Source: CAVQGZ01 sp964400785
Lineage (GTDB): Bacteria > Actinomycetota > Actinomycetes > Jiangellales > Jiangellaceae
DNA: 64,000 nt
Assembly (NCBI GenBank): GCA_964400785.1
Contig: CAYNWB010000009.1
Span: forward strand, 1 to 64,000
Direction: 5' to 3'
The notes under the pieces are model-generated. The model was given only the letters and a program-made list of their open reading frames with translations. It did no database searches and was not told the DNA's origin. This document shows, piece by piece, positions 1 through 7,583 of this stretch. The number at the start of each line of letters is the position of its first letter. Positions within the stretch are counted from its first letter, which is position 1. The translations under genes and the position numbers were made by a program.

Positions 1-138
1 CGGGGACCGTCACGAGCACCTAGCCCTGAGCCGCATCACTGATCGATCGGTGCTGATCAGACCGGCGTGGCTGAGTGATCGATGCTGCCTGGACGACACT
101 GATCGCTCACCGATGTTGCGACCAGCAGCACCACACGC

Positions 139-330
139 TCAGCCACCGGCGCCTGACCGGCGAGCCCGACGGCCCCGCACGATGCCCACGACCCCGGCGA
201 CGATCGCCACAGCCGAGGCGGCGAGTGCGGCCCAGGAATACCAGTTGGTGCTGTCTCCGGTGTCGGCGAGGCTGAGCGCCGTGGCGAGCACGAACAGCAG
301 CACGCCCACGATCAGCAGGACGATGGGCAT
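139..330 (-). CDS. Small two-helix membrane protein
   Basis: This 63-residue protein has two hydrophobic helices (about residues 2-22 and 31-50) followed by a basic tail rich in Arg, which suggests an inner-membrane protein with a cytoplasmic C terminus. It follows the DUF5684-like gene on the same strand after about 40 bases, so the two may be co-transcribed. I do not recognise a family and no function can be assigned. The hydrophobic pattern and the sensible ATG start are the only support. The 138 bases downstream, to the window edge, show no gene, only short GATC-rich repeats. Confidence 0.6.
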   Translation of the reverse strand: MPIVLLIVGVLLFVLATALSLADTGDSTNWYSWAALAASAVAIVAGVVGIVRGRRARRSGAGG

Positions 331-372
331 CGCGTCGAGTCCTTCGCGTCGGGCTTCGGGGGAAGGGCGGGA

Positions 373-753
373 CTACCCGAACAGCGGGTCGGGCTGCAGC
401 TCGTATCGGTCGGAGCCGAACCCGAGCAGCAGGTAGCCGATGGGGGTCAGGAAGATCAGCAGCAGGGTCGTGCCGAGGCCGCGTCCGAACGCCTTGGACA
501 GGTTGCTCATGACGATGATCACCACGACGAGGTTCACGAACGGGATGAGGAGAAGGAGGAACCACCACAGGGGCTTGTGGACGATCTTCAGCAGCCCGAA
601 CACGTTCAGGAACGGGATGATCGATACCCATCCGGCTTGGCCGGCCTTGACGTACATCTTCCACCCGGCGACGAGGATGAGCGCGAGCCAGGCCAGGCTC
701 ACGACCCAAAGCACGACGCTGCCTGCTCCACCTGTTGTGTCCTGCAAGAGCAT
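373..753 (-). CDS. DUF5684-like membrane protein
   Basis: This 126-residue protein has three to four membrane helices (about 12-30, 59-82 and 93-112). The Trp-Lys-Met-Tyr then KAGQAGW segment after the first helix, followed by IPFLN and IPFVN, is typical of the small DUF5684 family seen in many bacteria, sometimes beside signal-peptidase genes. The family has no established biochemical role. The gene is divergent from the DUF2254 gene and lies upstream of the small two-helix protein. The family assignment comes from recognised motifs, and the length fits the family. Confidence 0.7.
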   Translation of the reverse strand: MLLQDTTGGAGSVVLWVVSLAWLALILVAGWKMYVKAGQAGWVSIIPFLNVFGLLKIVHKPLWWFLLLLIPFVNLVVVIIVMSNLSKAFGRGLGTTLLLIFLTPIGYLLLGFGSDRYELQPDPLFG

Positions 754-837
754 CTGTGTCTCCCATTGGTTGGCGGGGATAAGAAGTCAGCCGCGCCAAC
801 GTAGCAGCCCGGAGTTCATGGTCCCGTCTGGTGGACT

Positions 838-2118
838 GTGCGCATGGCACGTGTCTCGCTGCTGCGACTCAGGCTCTGGTGGGAAGACGCCTTCTGGGTC
901 ATCCCGGTCATCGGCATCCTGGCAGCCTTCCTGCTGGACCTCTCGTCGGTCGTGGTCGACGAGGCCCTGTTCGAGGACGAGACCGTGGGGCGTCTGATCT
1001 CCCCGGCGGCGGCCATCACGTTGCTGGCGGCGGTGGGTGGCGGCATGGTGACTTTCACCGGGTTCGTCTTCTCGGTGGTGCTCCTGGTGCTGCAGTTCGG
1101 CTCATCCGAGTATTCACCGCGGACGGTCTCGTACTTCTTGCGTACCCGGAGCATCCAGTGGGTGCTCGCGATCTTTCTCGCCACCATCGTGTTCACGTTC
1201 CTGTCGGTGCTCGAGGTCGGGTCCAACGGCAACGCCGACTTCGTCCCGGCCGGCAGCGTGGCCTTCGCGGTGCTGCTGCTCGTGATCAGCCTGGGTGCCT
1301 TTCTGGTGCTGCTCAACGTGGTGGCCAAGCGCATCAGGGTGGACGCGGTGCTGTCCGACCTCGGCAAGCGTGCCCGACGCCAGCTGCGTTGGCGGTACAC
1401 GATGTGGCGAGGCGGACAGGAGACGCTGCTGGCGAAGGTTCCAGCTCCCGCGGCCGACGCCGTGCTGGCGAGGTTCGCCGGCAGGCCGGGACAGATCATC
1501 GCCGTCGACACGATCCGGCTGGCCCGCGTGGCGCGGCGCAACCGTTGCCGCATCGTGCTGACCGTTCGCACGGGTGATGCCGTGTCGACGGGGTCACCCG
1601 TCGCCATCGTCGACGACGGCACGGCGACGGACGGCGAGATAAGTCGGTGCCTGCTCGTGGCCACGGAACGCTCGCTGCGTTACGACCCGCTATACGCGCT
1701 GAGGCTGCTCACCGACGTGTCGCTGCGCGCGCTCTCGCCGGGCACGAACGATCCGACGACCGCGGCACGCTCACTCGACGAGGTCGAGGGGGTCCTGCGC
1801 ACCGCGGCGGGCCTGCCCTTGGGCACCGTCGAGGTGAGGGCTGGTGAGGGGCGCGTGGTGCTTCGCGCTCCCACCTGGTCTGACATCGTCGACCTGGCCC
1901 TGCTGGAGGTCGTCGACGTCGGCGTCGCACAGCCGCAGGTGACCCGGCGTGTGACGGCGATGATCAACGACCTGCTCGCCGAGCTGCCGGAGTCGCGCCA
2001 TCGTGCCCTGCTCGTCTACAAGCGCCGGCTGGCGACCGAGGCCAGCGAACGCTTCGACAACGAGCGTCGAGCGATCGCCCTGACAGGTGACCGGCAGGGC
2101 ATCGGAGGCTCACGCTGA
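838..2118 (+). CDS. DUF2254 family membrane protein
   Basis: This 426-residue protein has four N-terminal membrane helices in the first 165 residues, including a Gly-rich helix with GGGMVTFTGFVFS that is characteristic of DUF2254. A soluble C-terminal region follows. The family is widespread and has no settled function. The start is either GTG at 838 or ATG at 844, two codons downstream; neither has a strong ribosome site. The stop overlaps the convergent MarR-type gene by 9 bases. Late in the protein, LRALSPGTNDPTTA is another recognisable family signature. Confidence 0.85.
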   Translation: MRMARVSLLRLRLWWEDAFWVIPVIGILAAFLLDLSSVVVDEALFEDETVGRLISPAAAITLLAAVGGGMVTFTGFVFSVVLLVLQFGSSEYSPRTVSYFLRTRSIQWVLAIFLATIVFTFLSVLEVGSNGNADFVPAGSVAFAVLLLVISLGAFLVLLNVVAKRIRVDAVLSDLGKRARRQLRWRYTMWRGGQETLLAKVPAPAADAVLARFAGRPGQIIAVDTIRLARVARRNRCRIVLTVRTGDAVSTGSPVAIVDDGTATDGEISRCLLVATERSLRYDPLYALRLLTDVSLRALSPGTNDPTTAARSLDEVEGVLRTAAGLPLGTVEVRAGEGRVVLRAPTWSDIVDLALLEVVDVGVAQPQVTRRVTAMINDLLAELPESRHRALLVYKRRLATEASERFDNERRAIALTGDRQGIGGSR

Positions 2119-2955
2119 GGCGGCGCTCACCGCAGAGTCGACCCGTGTGGTGAGTGCCAAGCCAGAGCAGATCGACGAGAGGTGTCGGTCCAGGCAGTCG
2201 AGCAGCACTGCTGCCGCCTCGTCACCACGGCCTGTCAGCGTGACGACCACGGTGCGTCGGTCGCCGTCGGTGGGATGGGTGCGACGCACGAGGTCGCTGC
2301 CCTCGAGGCGATCGACGAGCTGACTGACACCCCCCGTCGTGAGGTGCAGTGTCGAGGCGAGCTCGCTGGGGCGGAGCCCTTCGTGCTCGCGCAGAAGCGC
2401 GATCGTCTGTCGGTCCGCAGCGTGGGTGATGCCGAAAGGCGCGATGGCGTTCTGCACATCGTCGACGTAGGCCGCCCCCACGCCGGCGAGTGCGGCGGCA
2501 GCGTCCAGCGGTGACACGTGGACGCCGTCGGAGGGCAGCACAGCAGTCCCGAGCGCATCGAGCAGCTGGTGGACGATCGGAGCGGTCGTCTCGAAGTACC
2601 GGCCGAGCTCGCGCTGGAACGACGAGATGCGTCGGCGGCCGTCGTCGGTGATGGCGAGGTGCATCACGCGCCGATCGGCGCGGTCGGGTGTTCGTGAGAC
2701 CAGGCCACGCTCCTCGAGGCTGCGAAGGGCCCGAGCGACGGAGCTGCGTGCCATGCCTTGGCGAGTCGCGATCACGCTCGGACGGGCCCCGGTGTCGGAG
2801 TGGACGGCGAGCAGAACCTGGATGGCCCTGTTGGCGACGGTGCCGTCGCCCAGGGTCGACGCTGCGATTCGCGTCAGCTCGACGGTCTGCTCGATCAGCA
2901 GCACCTCGACGGCAGAGAGCAGCGCCCTGTGCTCGTCGATCACCGCTCGAGCCAT
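2110..2955 (-). CDS. Tandem-domain MarR-family transcriptional regulator
   Basis: This 281-residue regulator carries two MarR winged-helix units in one chain. The first (about 20-115) has the recognition-helix and wing pattern RSSVARALRSLEERGLVSR followed by DRADRR. The second (about 170-265) has LRPSELASTLHLTTGGVSQ followed by DGDRRTVVV. Typical MarR proteins are about 150 residues with one domain and act as dimers, so this may be a covalent pseudo-dimer (inference). It converges with the DUF2254 gene with a 9-base overlap. The DNA target and ligand are unknown. Confidence 0.85.
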   Translation of the reverse strand: MARAVIDEHRALLSAVEVLLIEQTVELTRIAASTLGDGTVANRAIQVLLAVHSDTGARPSVIATRQGMARSSVARALRSLEERGLVSRTPDRADRRVMHLAITDDGRRRISSFQRELGRYFETTAPIVHQLLDALGTAVLPSDGVHVSPLDAAAALAGVGAAYVDDVQNAIAPFGITHAADRQTIALLREHEGLRPSELASTLHLTTGGVSQLVDRLEGSDLVRRTHPTDGDRRTVVVTLTGRGDEAAAVLLDCLDRHLSSICSGLALTTRVDSAVSAASA

Positions 2956-3080
2956 GGGCCGAGGCTAGTCGTCGCGGTGCTGCACCCGCTGCCGGGCCTA
3001 GCCGACCTCGCTGGGACGGTGACCGAGGTGGATCCCTAGGCGGTCGGCGCCATGAGGGAGGGGTGCGACAAGATGACTCC

Positions 3081-4061
3081 ATGAGCACCGTTCGGTGGGG
3101 CATCGTCAGCACGGCCGACATCGGCATGAGCAAGGTCACCCCGGCCATCGCGAGAGCGAGCAACGCCGAGGTGGTGGCCATCGCGTCGCGAGACCGCGAT
3201 CGCGCCCGTGCGGCGGCTGACCGGCTGGGCATCCCGGCTGCGTACGGCAGCTACGACGAGCTGCTCGCCGCTGACGACGTCGACGCGCTCTACGTCCCGC
3301 TGCCGAACGACCAGCACGCGGAGTGGACCGTGCGGGCCGTCGAGGCGGGAAAGCACGTGCTGTGCGAGAAGCCCTTGGCCATGACGGCCGCGCAGGCGCA
3401 GCAGATGGTCGACGCGGCCCAGGCGGCAGGCGTTCTGCTGGGGGAGGCGTTCATGTACCGGCACCACCCCACCTGGGTCGAGGTGGTGCGCCTCGTACGG
3501 CAGGGCCGCATCGGGGATCTGCGCGCCGTCCAGACGTTCTTCAGCTACTACAACGACGACCCGGCCAACATCCGCAACCGCCCCGAGAACGGGGGCGGTG
3601 CAGCCATGGACATCGGGTGCTACGCCATCAACGCCGCCCGCCTGCTCACCGGCGCCGAGCCGGTCGACGTGGCCTCGAGCGTCGAGCGCGACCCGCAGAT
3701 GGGCATCGACACCCTCACCTCGGCCGTGCTCACGTTCCCGGGCGGCGTGCAGTCGACCTTCACGACGTGCATCAGGTGCGAGAGCTACCAGCGGGTGCAC
3801 GTGGTCGGCAGCGCCGGGCGGATCGAGGTCGAGATCCCCTTCAACATCCCGCCGGACCGGACGACGCGCGTCTTCGTGACGGCCGGGGGAGACCCGCCGC
3901 AGGCCCCGGCCACGCAGACGCTCACGTTCGAGCCCGCTGACCAGTACACGCTGCAGGCCGAGGTGTTCGGTCAGGCGATCCTGGACGGCGCTCCCGCGCC
4001 GGTCGACCCGTCCGACGCGGTCGCGAACATGCGGGTGATCGAGGCCGTGCTCGCCGGCTGA
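3081..4061 (+). CDS. Gfo/Idh/MocA family NAD(P)-dependent sugar oxidoreductase
   Basis: This 326-residue protein has an N-terminal Rossmann fold beginning WGIVSTADIG, the family EKP motif (CEKPLAMT, near residue 95), and a C-terminal alpha/beta substrate domain with the helix-capping GGGAAMDIGCYAIN motif. Family members oxidise or reduce sugars and inositols. The WGI-STA opening resembles bacterial D-xylose dehydrogenase and dihydrodiol dehydrogenase types, but the substrate cannot be fixed from sequence. ATG at 3081 matches the family N terminus; the open frame runs further upstream but has no family similarity there. It is convergent with the xylose transporter operon. Confidence 0.88.
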   Translation: MSTVRWGIVSTADIGMSKVTPAIARASNAEVVAIASRDRDRARAAADRLGIPAAYGSYDELLAADDVDALYVPLPNDQHAEWTVRAVEAGKHVLCEKPLAMTAAQAQQMVDAAQAAGVLLGEAFMYRHHPTWVEVVRLVRQGRIGDLRAVQTFFSYYNDDPANIRNRPENGGGAAMDIGCYAINAARLLTGAEPVDVASSVERDPQMGIDTLTSAVLTFPGGVQSTFTTCIRCESYQRVHVVGSAGRIEVEIPFNIPPDRTTRVFVTAGGDPPQAPATQTLTFEPADQYTLQAEVFGQAILDGAPAPVDPSDAVANMRVIEAVLAG

Positions 4062-4068
4062 GCCCGGC

Positions 4069-4866
4069 CTAGCGGTGCAGGCCGTTGAGGTCGCTCTGGG
4101 TGACCTCGTCGGGCTTCTTGCCGGCGATGATCATGGCGAGCACCTGGTCCTGAGTGACCTCCGACTTGTTGACGATGCCGACGAGCTTGCCCTGGAGCAT
4201 GACGCTGATGCGGTCGGCCAGGTCGAAGACGTCGTGGATGTCGTGGCTGATGAGAAAGATGCCCAGGCCCTCCTCGCGCAGCTGTCGGATGAGCTGGCGC
4301 ACCTCCTCGGTCTCGGCCGGTCCCAGCGCGGCGGTGGGCTCGTCCATGATCAGGATCTTGGCGTCGAAGTGCACGGCGCGGGCGATCGCCACCGACTGGC
4401 GCTGTCCGCCGGACAGCGACTGCACCGGCACCTTGAAGTTCTTGAACCGTGGGTTGAGGCGACCCATGAGCTTGCGGGTCTCGTTCTCCATCGACGTGTC
4501 GTCGAGCGTGCCCCACCGGGTGCGCAGCTCGCGTCCGAGAAAGATGTTGGACGGGGCGTCGATGTTGTCGGCCAGAGCGAGCGTCTGGTAGATCGTCTCC
4601 ACCCCGATGTCGCGGGCATCGCGAGGATTGTTGATCGTGGCAGGGGTGCCGTTGATGAGGATCTCGCCCGAGTCGGCTTTGTGTGCCCCGGACAGAGTCT
4701 TGATCAGCGTGGTCTTGCCGGCACCGTTGCCACCGACGAGTGCCACCACCTCTCCGGGGTAGAGGTCGATCGACACGCCGTCCACGGCGTGCACGCCGCC
4801 GAAGGCGACGCGGATGTCGTTCATCTGCACCAGCGGCGTGCGCTGCTGGGTGGTCACAGCGGTCAC
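4069..4866 (-). CDS. xylG: Xylose-type sugar ABC transporter, ATP-binding subunit
   Basis: This 265-residue single ABC domain energises sugar uptake at the inner face of the membrane. It shows Walker A (VGGNGAGKTT), signature motif LSGGQRQSVAIARA, Walker B (ILIMDEPTAALG) and the H-loop SHDIHD. E. coli XylG is about twice as long with two ABC domains, so this is the half-size form common in actinobacteria. GTG at 4866 is the likely start: it overlaps the upstream permease stop in a GTGA junction, indicating translational coupling. The open frame extends further upstream but antisense-like and without ABC similarity. Confidence 0.9.
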   Translation of the reverse strand: MTAVTTQQRTPLVQMNDIRVAFGGVHAVDGVSIDLYPGEVVALVGGNGAGKTTLIKTLSGAHKADSGEILINGTPATINNPRDARDIGVETIYQTLALADNIDAPSNIFLGRELRTRWGTLDDTSMENETRKLMGRLNPRFKNFKVPVQSLSGGQRQSVAIARAVHFDAKILIMDEPTAALGPAETEEVRQLIRQLREEGLGIFLISHDIHDVFDLADRISVMLQGKLVGIVNKSEVTQDQVLAMIIAGKKPDEVTQSDLNGLHR

Positions 4867-6131
4867 TTGACCCTCCGGCGGTAGACGGTGTCGAGCGCGA
4901 CGGCCACGACGAGGACGATGCCGACGACGATGTCCTGCAGCGGTGCGTCGATGCCCATGAGCACCATGCCTGACTGCAGCGACTGGGCGACGAGCGCACC
5001 GACGAGAGCCCCGGGGATCGTGCCGATACCTCCCGACAAGGACGTCCCGCCGATCACCGCCGCGGCGATCACGTAGAGCTCGTTGAGCTGGCCCAGGCCA
5101 CTGGTCGCCGCGTTGAGTCGGCCGGTCGTGACGGCCGCGGCGATCGCGACGAGCACGCCCATGAGCATGAACGTCTTGATCAGGGTCCAGCGGGTCTTGA
5201 TGCCGCCCAGCTCGGCCGCCTCGGGGTTGCCACCGATCGCGAACACGTAGCGGCCGAAGCGGGTGCGGTTGGCGATGAAGGTCATGACCAAGCCGACGGC
5301 AATCATGATGACGACGGGGTAGGCCAGCCCCTGCGCCTCGTCGGTGCCCGGCCTGGGGTACTGGTTGAGCACGTACGTGGCGCCGATGATCGTGGCCGTG
5401 CCGATGACGCCGATGGTGACGTCGGCCCACATGGGCCTGAGCAGAAACTCGAACTTGCGGCGTCGCCGCCGCCCGAAGTACAGCAGCGCCACCAGCCCCA
5501 CGCACGCGAGGACTGCCAGCGCCCACGTGGCGGGCCCACCGATGGTGCCGTTGGCGCCACCACCGATCGTGCGGAACGTCGGGTCGAGGGGCGCGATCGT
5601 TCGTCCGGACGCCATCGCCCAGGCCACGCCTCGCCACACGAGCAGGCCACCGAGCGTGACGATGAACGCCGGCACCCCCGCATAGGCGACGATGGCTCCC
5701 TGGAAGGCGCCGATGAAGGCACCGAGCAGCACGCCCGCGCCGAGGGTGAGCAGCCAGGTGAGGGGATGGTCCAGCCCCAGCCAGCTAGGGATCCACTCCA
5801 CCTGCAGGATGGCCATGGCCATGCCGAGCACCGCGAGCATCGATCCGACGGACAGGTCGATGTTGCGCGACACGATCACCAGCACCATGCCCGTGGCCAT
5901 GATGCCCACCGGCGCGGTCTGCACCGAGAGGTTCCACAGGTTGCGCGGGGTGAGGAACGTGCCCCCCGACCCGATGTTGAAGCCGACCCAGATCACGAGC
6001 AGGGCCGCGAGCATGCCGAACAGGCGTGGGTCGAGCTCCATCGCCCGCAACGTGCCCGTGATCCCGCGGCGTTGCCGCCCGGGCGGGGGCGGTGCCGGCG
6101 CAGCTGCCGGCGCTGTCGACAGGTCGGTCAT
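4863..6131 (-). CDS. xylH: Xylose-type sugar ABC transporter, permease subunit
   Basis: This 422-residue membrane protein of the XylH/RbsC branch forms the sugar channel. It has roughly ten or more hydrophobic helices, the family signatures RNIDLSVGSMLAVLG in the first half and GGNPEAAELGGI in the second, and an N-terminal proline-rich cytoplasmic tail. It lies between the binding-protein gene xylF and the ATPase gene xylG, overlapping xylG by 4 bases. An AAGGAG ribosome site sits just upstream of the ATG. Xylose is the most likely substrate because xylA and xylB are nearby, but specificity is inference. Confidence 0.92.
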   Translation of the reverse strand: MTDLSTAPAAAPAPPPPGRQRRGITGTLRAMELDPRLFGMLAALLVIWVGFNIGSGGTFLTPRNLWNLSVQTAPVGIMATGMVLVIVSRNIDLSVGSMLAVLGMAMAILQVEWIPSWLGLDHPLTWLLTLGAGVLLGAFIGAFQGAIVAYAGVPAFIVTLGGLLVWRGVAWAMASGRTIAPLDPTFRTIGGGANGTIGGPATWALAVLACVGLVALLYFGRRRRRKFEFLLRPMWADVTIGVIGTATIIGATYVLNQYPRPGTDEAQGLAYPVVIMIAVGLVMTFIANRTRFGRYVFAIGGNPEAAELGGIKTRWTLIKTFMLMGVLVAIAAAVTTGRLNAATSGLGQLNELYVIAAAVIGGTSLSGGIGTIPGALVGALVAQSLQSGMVLMGIDAPLQDIVVGIVLVVAVALDTVYRRRVK

Positions 6132-6149
6132 CGTGCTCCTTCATGACGA

Positions 6150-6187
6150 GGGGGTGTGACGCCCGGCTTGCCGGACGCCACACCCCC
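6150..6187 (-). terminator. Hairpin between xylF and xylH
   Basis: A near-perfect inverted repeat has a GGGGGTGTG arm pairing with CACACCCCC, continuing to about 17 base pairs around a 4-base loop, with only two non-Watson-Crick positions. It fills the short space after the binding-protein stop and before the permease ribosome site. There is no U-tract, so it is more likely a partial terminator or an mRNA 3-prime stabiliser that keeps binding-protein levels above those of the permease and ATPase. That role is known in other binding-protein operons and is inferred here. Confidence 0.7.
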
Positions 6188-6217
6188 ATTGCTCATCGAA
6201 CAGCCGGTGCTAGCTGA

Positions 6218-7417
6218 TCACTGGCACGCGGGCACTGCCGCAGTATCCACGTCGCCGGCGCAGACGACGTCCTTCTCGACCCACCCGGCGTCGATCGGCT
6301 CGTTCAGGTTCTCCTGAGTGACCGGGATCGGCGTGAGGATGATCGAGGTGACCTCGACGTCACCGGGGGTGGTGAACGGTGCAGCGTCGTTGCCGGCGGC
6401 CGGTGCCGAGCTGGCGTAGGACGGGTCGATCGCGGCGACGTCGACGGAGATGTCGGCGAACTCCGCACCACCTGCCAGCTGAACCGCGATGTCGGCGGCG
6501 GCAGCACCCAGGGCGAAGGCGTTCTTCCAGACCGACACCGTCTGCGTGCCCAGGGCGACCCGGTTGAGGGCGGCAGCGTCGCCGTCCTGACCCGAGACCG
6601 GAACCTGTCCCGCCAGGCCCTGAGCCTCCAGCGCTGCAACAACGCCGCCGGCCATGCCGTCGTTGGACGCGACGACCGCGTCGACGTCGTTGTTGTTCTG
6701 GGTCAGGAACTGCTCCATGTTGGTCTGGGCGACCTCAGGTGCCCAGTTGTCGGTGTAGCTCTCGCCGACGTTCTGGATCGGGCAGTCAGGATCGTTCGCG
6801 TCTGGGGCCACCGACTCGCAGCCGGCCAGCTCGGTCAGCACCTCTTCTTGACCGCCACGCAGGAAGTCGGCGTTGGCGTCGGCCTGGTTGCCCTTGATGA
6901 AGACGTAGTTGCCCTCGGGCACCTGCTCGAAGATGGCACGGGCCTGCATGCGACCGACCTCGACGTTGTCGAAGGTCAGGTAGAAGGCCTCCGGCGACTC
7001 GATGAGCCGGTCGTAGCCGACCACGGGGATGCCGGCCGCGGCCGCAGCCTCGACCGCGGGCAGGATCGCGGTGCCGTCCTGCGCCAGGATGATCAGAGCG
7101 TCCGCACCCTGGGAGATCAGGTTCTCCACGTCGGCGATCTGCTGCTCGGGGGACGAGCCGGCGTCGGTCGAGATGTACTCGACGCCCTCGGCCTCGAAGA
7201 CCTCCTTCATCGCCTTCTCGTCGGCCTTGGCCCAGCGCTCCTCGTTGAAGTTGTTCCACGAGACGCCGATGGTGAGGTCGCCGCCTTCGCCCGCGGCTTC
7301 GGTCTCGCCCGCGGTCTCGTCTGGTGCGGCGTCGGTGTCCGCGTCGTCCCCGCCGCATGCGGCCAGGACGAGGGCTGCCGTCGGCAGCAACACCCAGTAT
7401 CGAAGCTTCTTCGACAC
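6218..7417 (-). CDS. xylF: Xylose-type sugar ABC transporter, substrate-binding lipoprotein
   Basis: This 399-residue periplasmic-binding-protein-like lipoprotein has an N-terminal signal ending in the lipobox LAAC, then an acidic linker rich in Asp and Glu. The mature part is a type 1 sugar-binding fold (TIGVSWNNFNEERW, ISQGADALIILAQD, VVGYDRLI), as in XylF. It starts with GTG at 7417, preceded by a GGAAGG ribosome site. It is the first gene of the xylF-xylH-xylG operon and is followed by a strong hairpin. It delivers sugar to the permease outside the membrane; xylose specificity is inferred from the family and from nearby xylA and xylB. Confidence 0.9.
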   Translation of the reverse strand: MSKKLRYWVLLPTAALVLAACGGDDADTDAAPDETAGETEAAGEGGDLTIGVSWNNFNEERWAKADEKAMKEVFEAEGVEYISTDAGSSPEQQIADVENLISQGADALIILAQDGTAILPAVEAAAAAGIPVVGYDRLIESPEAFYLTFDNVEVGRMQARAIFEQVPEGNYVFIKGNQADANADFLRGGQEEVLTELAGCESVAPDANDPDCPIQNVGESYTDNWAPEVAQTNMEQFLTQNNNDVDAVVASNDGMAGGVVAALEAQGLAGQVPVSGQDGDAAALNRVALGTQTVSVWKNAFALGAAAADIAVQLAGGAEFADISVDVAAIDPSYASSAPAAGNDAAPFTTPGDVEVTSIILTPIPVTQENLNEPIDAGWVEKDVVCAGDVDTAAVPACQ

Positions 7418-7472
7418 AGCTGCTTCCTTCCTCGAAAGGTCGTCGGTCGAACTGACCGGCCAGCCCGAACCT

Positions 7473-7522
7473 AGTCACAAACTGCCCACCTTCCTCGGGA
7501 CTAAGGTCGCTTTTGTGTAACT
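7473..7522. promoter_or_regulatory. Candidate operator: dyad in the xylF promoter region
   Basis: Between divergent xylF and the haloperoxidase-like gene lies a region of dyad symmetry centred between 7497 and 7498. AGTCACAAA on the left mirrors TTTGTGTAACT on the right, and ACCTT (7488-7492) mirrors AAGGT (7503-7507) around the same centre; 15 of 25 positions match by hand alignment. It could bind a sugar-responsive repressor controlling one or both genes. No dedicated xylose regulator gene is seen in the window, and I could not find the same site upstream of xylA. Confidence 0.35.
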
Positions 7523-7583
7523 CTCTGATAACGCACCATTCGCCCAGGCTCTGCTCGGGCGGTCGATCTGCGAGGGCGATGAC

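Noticed and set aside
1..138. Short GATC-rich repeats at the left edge (CTGATCGATCGGTGCTGATCAG-like)
   Set aside because: The repeats are short and irregular, and the segment is cut by the window edge, so neither a terminator nor an operator can be supported.
4867..5637. Upstream extension of the xylG frame
   Set aside because: The open frame reads through the permease gene in another frame; family start and GTGA coupling place the xylG start at 4866.
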